Shown here one piece after another: positions 53,807 to 63,203 of a stretch of DNA of 64,000 nt. Both the position numbers and the translations under genes were made by a program. This DNA is from Chryseobacterium oryctis (GTDB taxonomy: Bacteria > Bacteroidota > Bacteroidia > Flavobacteriales > Weeksellaceae): positions 16,776 through 80,775 of the forward strand of contig NZ_JAPDHV010000010.1 in assembly GCF_025971925.1 (NCBI RefSeq), given 5' to 3'. Position 1 is the first letter of the stretch. Each line of letters begins with the position of its first letter. Below the pieces are notes generated by a model. The model was given only the letters and a program-made list of their open reading frames with translations. It searched no databases and was not told the origin of the DNA.

Positions 53807-55714
53807 ATGAGACAATACCAGATCGAAGATCTTCCTGATTACTTTAAACAGTATAAAAAATCAATAAAAAATCCTAAAAAATTCTGGGATAATATTGCGG
53901 ACAAAAATTTTGTTTGGTATCAACGATGGAGCAAAGTTGTTGATTACGATATGAGTGAAGCAAAAATCACATGGTTTAAAAATGCAAAATTAAATATTAC
54001 TAAAAATTGTTTAGACAGACACCTTAACGAAAGAGGAGAGAAAACAGCTATCATTTGGGAACCCAACGACCCAAAAGAAGAAGCTCAGCATATCTCTTAT
54101 AACGAATTATACACAAGAGTCAACAAAACAGCCAATGTTTTACGAGAAATGGGTATAGAAAAAGGAGACAGAGTCTGCATCTACCTTCCAATGATTCCAG
54201 AATTGGCAATCACAATGTTGGCTTGTGCTAAATTAGGAGCTGTTCACTCCGTTATTTTTGCAGGATTTTCGGCATCAGCTGTGTCTTCCAGAGTAAATGA
54301 TTGCGGAGCTAAAATGATCATTACTTCAGACGGAAGCTATAGAGGAAATAAAGTTTTAGACCTGAAAAGCATTGTTGACGAGGCTCTTGAAAAAAGCCCG
54401 AGTGTTGAGAAAGTTTTAGTTGTGAAAAGAACTAACAACGAAATCAAAATGAAAGAAAGCAGAGATTACTGGCTAAGTGATTTGTATGAAAAAGCATCAG
54501 CAGATTTCGTTACGGTAATTATGGATGCTGAAGATCCTCTTTTTATTCTTTACACCTCAGGTTCTACAGGAAAACCAAAAGGAATGCTACATACATGTGC
54601 CGGATACATGGTTTACACAGCCTACACTTTCAAAAATGTATTCAATTACATGGAAAATGATATCTATTGGTGTACAGCAGACATCGGTTGGATTACAGGT
54701 CACTCATACATTCTTTACGGTCCATTATTAAACGGAGCAACAACCGTAATTTTTGAAGGTGTACCAACTTATCCTGAACCAGACAGATTTTGGGAAGTCA
54801 TTGAAAAGCATAAAATTACCCAATTCTACACCGCTCCTACTGCAATTCGTTCATTAGCAAAAGAAAGCACAGAATGGGTGGATAAGCATGACCTAAGCAC
54901 ACTGAAAGTTATCGGATCCGTTGGTGAGCCAATCAATGAAGAAGCATGGCATTGGTTCAATGACCATGTTGGAAAGAAAAAATGCCCTGTTGTTGATACT
55001 TGGTGGCAAACAGAAACCGGAGGAATTATGATCTCTCCTCTCCCTTTTGTTACACCGACAAAGCCAACTTACGCTACTCTTCCTTTACCAGGAATACAAC
55101 CTGTTTTGATGGATGACAAACGTAATGAAATTTCAGGGAATCAGGTTACAGGAAACCTTTGTATACGTTTTCCTTGGCCGGGAATTGCAAGAACAATTTG
55201 GGGAGATCATCAGAGATATAAAGAAACATATTTCACTGCTTTTCCCGGGAAATATTTTACGGGAGACGGTGCATTGAGAGATGAGGTTGGATATTATAGA
55301 ATTACAGGTCGTGTAGACGATGTAATCATTGTTTCCGGACACAATTTAGGAACAGCACCAATTGAAGACAGTATCAATGAGCATCCTGCTGTTGCCGAAT
55401 CTGCAATTGTTGGTTATCCGCATGATATTAAAGGAAATGCATTATACGGATTTGTGATTCTAAAAGAAACCGGAGAAGGTCGTGACAAAGAAAATCTGAA
55501 AAAAGAAATCAATCAGTTAATTTCTGACCAAATTGGTCCTATTGCCAAACTAGATAAAATACAGTTCGTTTCAGGGCTTCCGAAAACACGTTCAGGAAAA
55601 ATTATGAGAAGAATTTTAAGAAAAATTGCAGAAGGTGACTTCAGTAACTTTGGAGACATCACTACTCTACTCAATCCTGAAATTGTAGAGGAAATAAAAA
55701 ATGAAAGAATATAA
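53807..55714 (+). CDS. acs: Acetyl-CoA synthetase
   Basis: A 635-residue AMP-forming acetate:CoA ligase that lets the cell use external or overflow acetate. YTSGSTGKPKG begins near residue 249, DTWWQTETGGIMISP is the Acs-specific active-site motif, GRVDDVIIVSGHNLG is the hinge, and the catalytic, potentially acetylated Lys lies in KTRSGKIMRRILR. Its own terminator follows (55743-55769), closing the operon. Confidence 0.95.
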   Translation: MRQYQIEDLPDYFKQYKKSIKNPKKFWDNIADKNFVWYQRWSKVVDYDMSEAKITWFKNAKLNITKNCLDRHLNERGEKTAIIWEPNDPKEEAQHISYNELYTRVNKTANVLREMGIEKGDRVCIYLPMIPELAITMLACAKLGAVHSVIFAGFSASAVSSRVNDCGAKMIITSDGSYRGNKVLDLKSIVDEALEKSPSVEKVLVVKRTNNEIKMKESRDYWLSDLYEKASADFVTVIMDAEDPLFILYTSGSTGKPKGMLHTCAGYMVYTAYTFKNVFNYMENDIYWCTADIGWITGHSYILYGPLLNGATTVIFEGVPTYPEPDRFWEVIEKHKITQFYTAPTAIRSLAKESTEWVDKHDLSTLKVIGSVGEPINEEAWHWFNDHVGKKKCPVVDTWWQTETGGIMISPLPFVTPTKPTYATLPLPGIQPVLMDDKRNEISGNQVTGNLCIRFPWPGIARTIWGDHQRYKETYFTAFPGKYFTGDGALRDEVGYYRITGRVDDVIIVSGHNLGTAPIEDSINEHPAVAESAIVGYPHDIKGNALYGFVILKETGEGRDKENLKKEINQLISDQIGPIAKLDKIQFVSGLPKTRSGKIMRRILRKIAEGDFSNFGDITTLLNPEIVEEIKNERI

Positions 55715-55742
55715 ATCGAAACCTTTTATTTAACTTCATTAG

Positions 55743-55769
55743 AAAGCGCTGAAAAATTCTGCGTTTTTT
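55743..55769 (+). terminator. Intrinsic terminator after acs
   Basis: AAAGCGC pairs with GCGTTTT (one G-U; 55743-55749 with 55761-55767) followed by T residues, 29 bases after the acs stop codon. Confidence 0.7.
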
Positions 55770-55972
55770 TATTACCAAGCCAAGATAACTTTAACATTAA
55801 CTCATTTAGCACAACTACAAACAACACAAATTAAAACAAATTATCAATAGATACCCTCAAATAAATAAACAATTTACAATAGATAAAATAATTAATTTGA
55901 AATTTTATTGAAAATTAAATAAAACTTATAAAATTATTTATTAACTTTAAGTACAATTTAAAACTATTGCTT

Positions 55973-56341
55973 ATGTCAAATATATTAGCTGGATTATTTG
56001 AACATCGCAGCGATTACAAAAAACTAGAAACCGACTTAGAAAATAGTGGTTTTCAAAGCTCAGATTATATTATTTATATTCAAAACAATGACAGTAGTCC
56101 TCATTATTTAGCAAGCGTTTCAGCTACAAATAATGAGAAAATAGACTCTGTTAAAAATATTTTCTCTCAAAATTCTGCTTTAAAAATATTTTTATTTGAA
56201 AACATGAGTTTTGAACAAACTAGCTATCAACAACTTAAAAACTACATTGACGCCAGAAGCAAAGCTGAAATTCAGAATAGCCCAGATTTAAAAATAAAAG
56301 TTTCAAACATTGGAATTGATTCCGCAGAAGTAAAAATTTGA
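55973..56341 (+). CDS. Small protein of unknown function, possibly stress-related
   Basis: 122 residues from the ATG at 55973, beginning MSNILAGLFEHRSDYKKLE. The N-terminal 35 residues resemble the small repeat of general-stress proteins (LAGLFEHRSDYKKLETDL, then SGFQSSDYIIYI), a ferredoxin-like half-domain. The rest is polar and mixed alpha/beta. There is no signal peptide or membrane segment. It stands alone between terminators and a long AT-rich leader. I cannot assign a function. Confidence 0.7.
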   Translation: MSNILAGLFEHRSDYKKLETDLENSGFQSSDYIIYIQNNDSSPHYLASVSATNNEKIDSVKNIFSQNSALKIFLFENMSFEQTSYQQLKNYIDARSKAEIQNSPDLKIKVSNIGIDSAEVKI

Positions 56342-56369
56342 TAATCGCATAGATAAAGCTAATAACCGA

Positions 56370-56399
56370 AGGTCTGTAGAACGTTCTACAGACTTTTTT
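56370..56399 (+). terminator. Intrinsic terminator
   Basis: A perfect palindrome with GTCTGTAGAAC and its complement (56372-56393) is followed by TTTTTTTA. It ends the gene at 55973-56341. Confidence 0.85.
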
Positions 56400-56456
56400 A
56401 CTTTTGAAAAGTGAAAAAAAAATTGTATTTTCGTTTAATTATAGGGTTTTGCACAA

Positions 56457-58661
56457 ATGAGTTACGATTTAGAACAAGAAAATAAAGAAATTCTTTCCAG
56501 ATATAAGGATTTGATTTCTAACACATACCGAACTTTAGATGAGGAAAACAATAAACTCATCCGCAAGGCATTTGATATTGCATTAGATGCTCACAAAGAT
56601 CAGAGAAGAAAAACGGGCGAACCGTACATTTACCATCCCATCGCTGTTGCAAAAATTGTAGCAACGGAAATTGGTTTGGGAGCAACATCTATTGCCTGTG
56701 CATTACTTCATGATGTGATTGAGGATTCGGATTATACTTACGAAGATATCAAAAAGATTTTCGGGGAAAAGATTGCCAATATTGTGAATGGATTAACCAA
56801 AATATCCATCATGAATCACCAGAATATTTCTGTGCAATCTGAAAACTACAGAAAATTATTACTTACACTTTCGGAAGATTTCAGGGTTATTTTAATAAAA
56901 ATTGCCGACCGCCTTCACAATATGCGAACTCTGGAAAGTATGGCTCCCGATAAGCAGAAGAAAATTGCTTCAGAAACGGTCTATATTTATGCTCCACTCG
57001 CTCACCGTTTAGGACTGTACAATATTAAATCAGAGCTTGAAGATTTATCTTTAAAATACAACAATCCTGAGGTTTATACAGAAATAACTGAAAAGTTAGA
57101 ACTCGCAAAAGAAAGCAGAGAAAGATATATTCAGGAATTTACAAAAGAAGTTTCTGAAAGATTACATGAAGAAGGTTTAAACTTTAAAATCAAAGGAAGA
57201 GCCAAAGCTATTTCTTCAATTTACAGGAAAATGCTTAAACAGGGTGTTTCCTTTGAAGAAGTCTTTGATAATTATGCCATCAGAATTATTTATAAATCTG
57301 ATGCGAAAAACGAAAAGTTTCTTGCTTGGAAAATCTATTCTATTGTAACAGATGTTTATCATAGTAATCCTTCAAGAATGCGAGACTGGATTACCCAACC
57401 ACGTTCTACAGGTTATGAAAGTTTACATTTGACCGTTCTTGGCCCGGATAAAAAATGGATTGAAGTACAAATCCGTTCTGATAGAATGGATGAAATTGCC
57501 GAAAAAGGTGTTGCTGCACATTACAAATACAAAGAAGGTTACAAACAAAGTTCTGATGACCGAAATTTCGAAAGATGGGTTACAGAAATCCGTGAAGTTT
57601 TAGAACAGCAACAAAATCTTACCACTTCCGAATTATTAGATAATATTAAACTGAATCTATATTCAAAAGAGGTTTTTGTATTTACACCAAAAGGAGAAAT
57701 TAAAATCTTACCAACCAATGCTACAGCTCTGGATTTTGCTTTTTCGGTACACTCAGACTTAGGAATGAAGTGTTTGGGAGCTAAAATCAATGGGAAACTG
57801 GTTCCGATTTCTTATGTTCTTCAAAACGGAGACCAGATAGATATTCTTTCTTCTCAAAACCAGAAACCAAAATCTGACTGGCTAGAATTCGTTGTTACTT
57901 CTAAAGCTAAATCAAAGATTAAGAGTTATTTAAACTCTCAAAAAAACCAACTGGTAGAAGAAGGAAAAGAAACACTTCAAAGAAAACTTCGTCATGCTAA
58001 AATTAATTTTAATGATGAAGAAGTAAATAAGCTGCAAAAATTCTTTAATCTTAAATCTTCTCAGGAATTATTCTTGAAATTTCAAAATAATGAACTTGAT
58101 GCAAGCAGTTTAAGGAAATATATTGAAAGTAAAAACGTATTTAATAACCTTCTTTCAAGATTCAGAAAGTCACCAGCTAAAAATACGGTATATGTAGAGC
58201 CAAAAGAGCAAAACCTTGATATGATTGTCTTCGGAAAAGACGAAGAAAAATTAAATTACAGTTTTGCAAAATGTTGCACGGTAATTCCTGGAGATAAAAT
58301 TTTTGGTTTCATCACAATTTCTGAAGGAATAAAAGTGCACAGCGACAATTGCCCTAATGCAATTAACCTAAGAGCCCAATATGATTACAGAGTAATACCT
58401 GCAAAATGGGTGAATGCAGAGAGTTTCAAAAACCGTATCAAAATAGAAATTGAAGGTCTCGACAGAATGGGTATGATTAATGATATTACGGCTGTCATCA
58501 GTAATTCTATGGAAATGGATATGAAGAGCATGTCTATCGAATCCAATGACGGTGTTTTTACCGGAACAATTAATCTGGAAGTAAAAAATAAAAGTCAACT
58601 CGAGCAAACATTCAAAAAACTTAAAGAAATCAACGGCGTCTCACGAGTCAGACGATTATAA
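56457..58661 (+). CDS. Bifunctional (p)ppGpp synthetase/hydrolase
   Basis: 734 residues of the Rel/SpoT family. The order is HD hydrolase (H60, H85-D86 in LLHDVIEDSDY; KIADRLHNMRTL), synthetase (about 230-350; SSIYRKMLKQG, YESLHLTVLGP, EVQIRSDRMDE), TGS (about 395-460; VFVFTPKGEIKILP), a helical and Cys-containing zinc-finger-like region (CCTVIPGD), and a C-terminal ACT domain (about 660-734). Both catalytic domains look intact, so it can make and degrade the stringent-response alarmone. It is followed after three bases by nhaA. Confidence 0.95.
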   Translation: MSYDLEQENKEILSRYKDLISNTYRTLDEENNKLIRKAFDIALDAHKDQRRKTGEPYIYHPIAVAKIVATEIGLGATSIACALLHDVIEDSDYTYEDIKKIFGEKIANIVNGLTKISIMNHQNISVQSENYRKLLLTLSEDFRVILIKIADRLHNMRTLESMAPDKQKKIASETVYIYAPLAHRLGLYNIKSELEDLSLKYNNPEVYTEITEKLELAKESRERYIQEFTKEVSERLHEEGLNFKIKGRAKAISSIYRKMLKQGVSFEEVFDNYAIRIIYKSDAKNEKFLAWKIYSIVTDVYHSNPSRMRDWITQPRSTGYESLHLTVLGPDKKWIEVQIRSDRMDEIAEKGVAAHYKYKEGYKQSSDDRNFERWVTEIREVLEQQQNLTTSELLDNIKLNLYSKEVFVFTPKGEIKILPTNATALDFAFSVHSDLGMKCLGAKINGKLVPISYVLQNGDQIDILSSQNQKPKSDWLEFVVTSKAKSKIKSYLNSQKNQLVEEGKETLQRKLRHAKINFNDEEVNKLQKFFNLKSSQELFLKFQNNELDASSLRKYIESKNVFNNLLSRFRKSPAKNTVYVEPKEQNLDMIVFGKDEEKLNYSFAKCCTVIPGDKIFGFITISEGIKVHSDNCPNAINLRAQYDYRVIPAKWVNAESFKNRIKIEIEGLDRMGMINDITAVISNSMEMDMKSMSIESNDGVFTGTINLEVKNKSQLEQTFKKLKEINGVSRVRRL

Positions 58662-58664
58662 AAT

Positions 58665-59840
58665 ATGAAACTATCCATATACTTTAAAAAGTTTTTCAAC
58701 AACAGTCAATCATCAGGAATTATTTTAATTTTTTGTGTATTAATATCTTTATTAATTGCAAATTCGTCTTTTGCCGAAGGATTTCAGCAATTTTTAGATA
58801 AAGAAGTTGGTACTAACCTTTTTCATCTTAATTATCCTGTAAGTATATGGATTAATGATGGGTTAATGGCTATTTTCTTCCTTTTGGTAGGACTTGAAAT
58901 CAAAAGAGAGCTTGTAGAAGGAGAACTTTCATCTTTTAAAAATGCATCACTTCCTATTTTTGCTGCGATTGGCGGAATGATTGTTCCTGCCGTTATTTAT
59001 AATACATTCAATTCAGGAACTGAATACAGTAATGGCTGGGGAATTCCGATGGCAACGGATATTGCTTTCTCTTTGGCTATTATTTCAATGTTAGGAAGTA
59101 AAATTCCCAGTTCTATTAAAATTTTTCTTGCGGCATTAGCAATTGTGGATGATTTGGGAGCTATTTTGGTAATCGCAATTTTCTATACAGAACAAATACA
59201 CTGGACGTATTTACTTCTTTCATTAGGTATTACTGTTCTATTATTTTTATTAAATTTTTTGAAAGTAACTAAGCTTATTTTCTATATAATACCGGGAATA
59301 TTTTTATGGTATTTTTTACATCATTCAGGGATTCACGCTACCATTGCGGGAGTTTTGCTGGCGTTTTCAATACCAACTAATGAATCTACTATAGAAACTT
59401 CACCATTAGAAAAGCTGGAACACAAACTTCATTTTCCCGTTAGCTTTTTGATAATGCCAATTTTTGCTTTAGCAAATACTAATATTACGTTCAATTCTTC
59501 AATGATAGAAGGTTTAACAAGCACTTTAGGAATGGGAATTATCTGTGGTTTGGTTTTAGGTAAATTAATTGGAATTAATTTATTCTCATTTATTGCTATT
59601 AAATTAAAGTTGAGTTCTTTACCTCAAAACAGCTCATGGTTTCAGATGTTGGGTGTCGGACTTTTAGCCGGAATAGGTTTTACCATGTCAATTTTTATTG
59701 CATTGCTTTCATTTAAAGGAAAACTCATTATTCAGGATGAAGCCAAATTCTCTATTCTTGTTGCTTCGTTTGTTGCCGCAATTTTAGGGTATGTATTATT
59801 AAATATCAGTTCTAAAAAGAAAATTGAAAATTTGGACTAA
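58665..59840 (+). CDS. nhaA: Na+/H+ antiporter NhaA
   Basis: A 391-residue inner-membrane antiporter with about 12 helices. Seen are GLEIKRELVEGELSS, the paired ion-binding aspartates in IVDDLGAILVIAIFY, ATDIAFSLAI, HATIAGVLLAFSIP, and GIGFTMSIFIALLSF at the C-terminal side. It exports Na+ in exchange for protons. It starts three bases after the Rel stop codon and converges with the minus-strand lipoprotein gene, overlapping by four bases. Confidence 0.96.
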   Translation: MKLSIYFKKFFNNSQSSGIILIFCVLISLLIANSSFAEGFQQFLDKEVGTNLFHLNYPVSIWINDGLMAIFFLLVGLEIKRELVEGELSSFKNASLPIFAAIGGMIVPAVIYNTFNSGTEYSNGWGIPMATDIAFSLAIISMLGSKIPSSIKIFLAALAIVDDLGAILVIAIFYTEQIHWTYLLLSLGITVLLFLLNFLKVTKLIFYIIPGIFLWYFLHHSGIHATIAGVLLAFSIPTNESTIETSPLEKLEHKLHFPVSFLIMPIFALANTNITFNSSMIEGLTSTLGMGIICGLVLGKLIGINLFSFIAIKLKLSSLPQNSSWFQMLGVGLLAGIGFTMSIFIALLSFKGKLIIQDEAKFSILVASFVAAILGYVLLNISSKKKIENLD

Positions 59841-60205
59841 TTTTTTACAACAGACCAGGTTCCCTGCAAAGCACCCATTTTCCATGTCCCTGATTTGGTT
59901 TCCAAACTTCCGTATACAATAAATCCGGAAGCAGAAGGTGTCATGGTAGAAAGTGCGCCACTTCCACCACCTAATAGAGATGTGTAAAACGTTTCCTGAA
60001 ATTCCATTGATGTTCTTTTTACCTCTACAGTTCCTTTCTCACTTACCTTCATTATAAGTGTTCCGATTTGATCTCCGGAATAATTTCCCGTCCAAGTTCC
60101 TTTATAAGGCGTAACATAATTATCCTCTTCCCTGTTTTGAACACATGAGATTAATGAAATCAATATTACGATTAAAGTTAAAAATTTAATATTCTTTACC
60201 ATCAT
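59837..60205 (-). CDS. Small lipoprotein of unknown function
   Basis: 122 residues (or 121 from the second Met). The signal peptide ends in LISC, giving a lipidated Cys near residue 21. The mature part is a small beta-rich domain opening with YKGTWTGNYSGDQIGTL and closing with GALQGTWSVV, a lipocalin-like or calycin-like wording. It overlaps the end of the YihY gene upstream by 20 bases. I do not recognise a named family. Confidence 0.8.
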   Translation of the reverse strand: MMVKNIKFLTLIVILISLISCVQNREEDNYVTPYKGTWTGNYSGDQIGTLIMKVSEKGTVEVKRTSMEFQETFYTSLLGGGSGALSTMTPSASGFIVYGSLETKSGTWKMGALQGTWSVVKN

Positions 60206-61202
60206 TACTTAATTTTCTTCTATGTTCCTCGTCACTTTCCAAATTAGGTTCTATATTATCAGCATGATAATGAGATGCCTCTTTTTTTAGTTCATCAGAC
60301 AATAATTTTTCTATTCTGAGTTTTCTGATAGCCATATTGAGCTCATTCCCGAAAAGAAGCAGATAAACATTCACATTTACCCAAACCATCAATAATATCA
60401 TACTTCCGATAGAACCGTACAAAACGTTATATCTTGCAATATCTTTCACATAAATTGCAAAAACATAAGTCGTAACAATAAATAAAACAGTGGTAAGAAT
60501 AGCTCCCGGAATCGCCTGTCTGAATCTTGTAATTTTCACTGTCCCCAGCCAATAAAACAAAGCCAACAGAACAAAGTAAAAAAGAGGAAAAGAAACAAAT
60601 CCGATTATTTTTGAAAGGTTATCTACCAACCAGGAAATATCATAAGTGGGAGTAAATAATTTCAGAACAACTTCAGAATAATATACTCCGAAAAGAGCCA
60701 AAAATACAATACTTATAAAGCCTATTGTAATAAAAAAAGAAAGAATAAACTCTTTTACATCACTTAATTTCTCCTCAGAATTTTCATTAAAACCATTGAT
60801 TAAAGAAAATGTACCATTTGTAGCAAAGACCAATGCAATAAGAATGGTAAGATTACTGATTCCTTTCATATTAGGAATAATATTGCTCTCAATATACCCT
60901 CTCACTTCCGTTTCCATGTGTGAAGGAAAAACATTATGAATTAAAACCTCAAAAATATAAAACTGAAGCTTATCATAATGTGGCATATAAGGTAAAACGG
61001 AAAGCAAAAACAATATAAACGGAAATAAACTCAGTGTAAAACTCCAAGAAATACTAGATGCTTTTCTTCCAATTTTATCTTTAAAAATCCCTGAGATATA
61101 AATCTGAAACATCTGCCAAAGCGATATTCCCAAGACAGGAATATGTATGCCATCAAAGAATTCTTGAATTTTTAAAATAAATCTAGGAACTTTTATGCCC
61201 AT
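60186..61202 (-). CDS. YihY/virulence factor BrkB-family membrane protein
   Basis: A 338-residue inner-membrane protein with six membrane helices and the family wording RKASSISWSFTLSLFPFILF near the start and GSIGSMILLMVWVNVNVYLLLFGNE near the end. The C-terminal tail is acidic and basic (about 295-338). Members were once called RNase BN, wrongly, and the function is still unclear. It is divergent from rlmH, and the two promoters overlap face to face. Confidence 0.92.
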   Translation of the reverse strand: MGIKVPRFILKIQEFFDGIHIPVLGISLWQMFQIYISGIFKDKIGRKASSISWSFTLSLFPFILFLLSVLPYMPHYDKLQFYIFEVLIHNVFPSHMETEVRGYIESNIIPNMKGISNLTILIALVFATNGTFSLINGFNENSEEKLSDVKEFILSFFITIGFISIVFLALFGVYYSEVVLKLFTPTYDISWLVDNLSKIIGFVSFPLFYFVLLALFYWLGTVKITRFRQAIPGAILTTVLFIVTTYVFAIYVKDIARYNVLYGSIGSMILLMVWVNVNVYLLLFGNELNMAIRKLRIEKLLSDELKKEASHYHADNIEPNLESDEEHRRKLSNDGKEY

Positions 61203-61206
61203 AAAG

Positions 61207-61229
61207 TATATTTGTGCTTAGCAAATATA
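61207..61229. promoter_or_regulatory. Face-to-face promoters of yihY-like gene and rlmH
   Basis: TATATTTG at 61207-61214 on the plus strand and TATATTTG at 61229-61222 on the minus strand form an inverted repeat with a 7-base spacer. Both are exact -7 boxes, 19 bases before each start codon, so polymerases on the two promoters would exclude each other. Confidence 0.6.
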
Positions 61230-61233
61230 TGAA

Positions 61234-61707
61234 ATGCAGATTAATTTAGTTTGTATCGGTAAAACTGACGATAAAGAAATCACTTCACTTATTAATTATT
61301 ACCTTAAACGTCTCCCAAAACACTGGAATTTTGAAATAATTGAAATTCCTGATGTGAAAAATACTAAAAACCTTACCTCCGACCTTCTTAAAAAAGAAGA
61401 AGCCAAATTATTTATAAATCACATCGATAAAAATGATTTAGTTATCATTCTTGATGAAAAAGGAAAACAGTTCACAAGTCGGGAATTTTCTCAAAAAATT
61501 GATACTTGGATGAATTCTTCTGTCAAAAAAATTCATCTTCTGATTGGTGGAGCTTATGGTTTTTCAGAAGAAATCTACAACCGAGCTAACGAAAAAATGT
61601 CATTATCTAAAATGACATTTACTCACCAAATGATTCGGCTGTTTATCGTTGAACAATTATATCGTGCAGACCAGATTTTACAGGGAAAACCTTATCATAA
61701 TGATTAA
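61234..61707 (+). CDS. rlmH: 23S rRNA (pseudouridine1915-N3)-methyltransferase
   Basis: A 157-residue SPOUT-class methyltransferase that modifies pseudouridine 1915 of 23S rRNA on assembled ribosomes. The knotted C-terminal half has LLIGGAYGFSEE (SAM site) and LSKMTFTHQMIRLFIVEQLYRA, ending in KPYHND, all diagnostic. Length matches the family. It is monocistronic, with a terminator starting at its stop codon. Confidence 0.97.
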   Translation: MQINLVCIGKTDDKEITSLINYYLKRLPKHWNFEIIEIPDVKNTKNLTSDLLKKEEAKLFINHIDKNDLVIILDEKGKQFTSREFSQKIDTWMNSSVKKIHLLIGGAYGFSEEIYNRANEKMSLSKMTFTHQMIRLFIVEQLYRADQILQGKPYHND

Positions 61708-61742
61708 AAAAATAAACCTCCAAAATCGGAGGTTTTATTTTT
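61706..61742. terminator. Intrinsic terminator after rlmH
   Basis: AAACCTCC (61714-61721) pairs with GGAGGTTT (61728-61735), with A-rich and T-rich flanks on both sides, so it could act in both directions. Confidence 0.85.
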
Positions 61743-61867
61743 AGTAATATTCAATTTTTCTGACCCCATTTATATAAATCTTTTCCGTTTACGTTTTTAA
61801 TAACTTCTATCCAGTTATTTTTTTATTAAAAGTAGTTATTGAGGATTCTATTTGTTAATTATTATTT

Positions 61868-61890
61868 GCAAAAAACCTCCGAAGAGGCTT
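61868..61890 (-). terminator. Intrinsic terminator of the right-hand minus-strand run
   Basis: On the minus strand AAGCCTC pairs with GAGGTTT (one G-U) around TTCG and is followed by T residues. It lies just after the end of the decayed gene copy. Confidence 0.65.
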
Positions 61891-61894
61891 TAGT

Positions 61895-62081
61895 TTATTG
61901 TTTTGTTAGAATAATACTCATTGGCAAAGGTTCTGGTCTTTGGGATTGAGGAAGGCCATGAAAAAAACATGTTTTATCTATTAAATTAAAATATTGAGAA
62001 TACTTCCATCCCAGCTTTGTTTTGGCTGCATTCGTGAATTTTTTTTTGAACTTACCGTTGTGTCATACAAATCTGAAAAGT
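61895..62081 (-). pseudogene. Decayed partial copy of the neighbouring lipoprotein gene
   Basis: About 60 codons that match the C-terminus of the lipoprotein at 62625-63188 almost residue for residue: KTKLGWKYSQYFNLIDK versus KTKLEWKYSQDFNLIDK, and the same ending PEPLP...IILTKQ, with the same stop codon context. Homology begins near SDLYDTT. Upstream is an in-frame TGA and no start codon, so it is a fragment. It points to past gene duplication or recombination at this locus. Confidence 0.8.
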
Positions 62082-62127
62082 TGTTATTTAGTCAGAGTAA
62101 TAAGTCTAAAAATTAAAATATCCGGAA

Positions 62128-62616
62128 TCAATTGATTCCAGGTATTTTAATTTTTGCAATTTTTAGAATACATTGTGTTGTCATTAAAAAATCTTTATAC
62201 CCAGTATTCTCATCACTATAGTTTAATCCATAAATGTTATACTCAACTGTTCCATTGGAAGACATAAATTTTAGTTTTGTATCATAACCATCAATTACAT
62301 TCTTAAAATCTTGTAGTAAATCTATAGATTTTATTTTTAAAATATTTGTTACAATTTCATTATAATCTTTCTCCGTTAGTATATGTTCTTGAGTCATAAA
62401 TTGTTTCTCGCTCAAGGAATACTTGGAAATTTTTAAAATTGCATCTCCATCCTTTTTATCTGGGTTATCAAAATCATTAACTATTTCGATTTTAATTTTA
62501 GAACCTATTACTATTGAATTTGAGTTTTCAAAAGTGATATATCCTAATCTTATGTTTTGAGCGTTATACATATAAAAAAACATTATAAATACGATACTCA
62601 GTAATCGATTTATCAT
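62128..62616 (-). CDS. Secreted protein of unknown function
   Basis: 162 residues from the ATG at 62616, beginning MINRLLSIVFIMFFYMYNAQ. The hydrophobic N-terminus looks like a signal peptide ending in YNAQ. The rest is mixed alpha/beta with many Asn, Asp and Lys. A longer frame would overlap the upstream gene by 76 bases and is rejected. It lies nine bases after the lipoprotein gene, so the two are probably co-transcribed with the JAMM-like gene upstream. No family recognised. Confidence 0.75.
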   Translation of the reverse strand: MINRLLSIVFIMFFYMYNAQNIRLGYITFENSNSIVIGSKIKIEIVNDFDNPDKKDGDAILKISKYSLSEKQFMTQEHILTEKDYNEIVTNILKIKSIDLLQDFKNVIDGYDTKLKFMSSNGTVEYNIYGLNYSDENTGYKDFLMTTQCILKIAKIKIPGIN

Positions 62617-62624
62617 ATTTACAT

Positions 62625-63188
62625 CTATTGTTTTGTTAAAATAATATTCGTTGGCAAAGGCTCTGGTCTTTGGGATTGAGAAAGCCCATGAAAAAAACAT
62701 GTTTTATCTATTAAATTAAAATCTTGAGAATACTTCCATTCCAGTTTTGTCTTGGTTGCATCTGTAAAGTTAATTCTTGCACTTCCTGTTGTATGACACA
62801 AATCTGGGTCAATATAAATTAAAGAATATTTATTTCCATATTTTCTAAAATTTATACCTACAATTTTAGCCTCATCATCTGAAAGATTTGTATTGTCAAA
62901 TAAAATATTCCCATTATCATCTTTTACAATAAATTTTCCGATTAAATAATCTCTATACCGTTTGACAGTAGTATCATATTTATTAGTAATTTTTTCGAAA
63001 GTAATAAAAATGGTTTTATTATTCCAAGTCCCCTTCCAGGTTCCTTCATATTGAGAAAGTTCATTATTTGTATCTTTTTCATACGAATTCTCAGGAAGAT
63101 CAATTTCTACAGGTCTTAAAGAATAGACCTGTTGTGCTTTACAAGAAAATGTAAAGATAAATAAGGATATAAATATTATATTTTTCAT
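62625..63188 (-). CDS. Small lipoprotein (probably DUF6705)
   Basis: 187 residues. The lipobox FSC gives a lipidated Cys near residue 16, followed by KAQQ. The mature part contains YEGTWKGTWNNKTIFITFEKI, a lipocalin-like strand pattern, and ends with the motif DKTCFFHGLSQSQRPEPLP. It resembles proteins catalogued as DUF6705 in Chryseobacterium, named here from memory. It lies 15 bases after the JAMM-like gene. A broken extra copy sits 540 bases downstream. An immunity-like role is conceivable. Confidence 0.8.
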   Translation of the reverse strand: MKNIIFISLFIFTFSCKAQQVYSLRPVEIDLPENSYEKDTNNELSQYEGTWKGTWNNKTIFITFEKITNKYDTTVKRYRDYLIGKFIVKDDNGNILFDNTNLSDDEAKIVGINFRKYGNKYSLIYIDPDLCHTTGSARINFTDATKTKLEWKYSQDFNLIDKTCFFHGLSQSQRPEPLPTNIILTKQ

Positions 63189-63203
63189 AGCTTAAATTTT
63201 AAA

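Noticed and set aside
62617..62700. Upstream extension of the secreted protein at 62128-62616
   Set aside because: It overlaps the lipoprotein gene in another frame and would bury the signal peptide internally.
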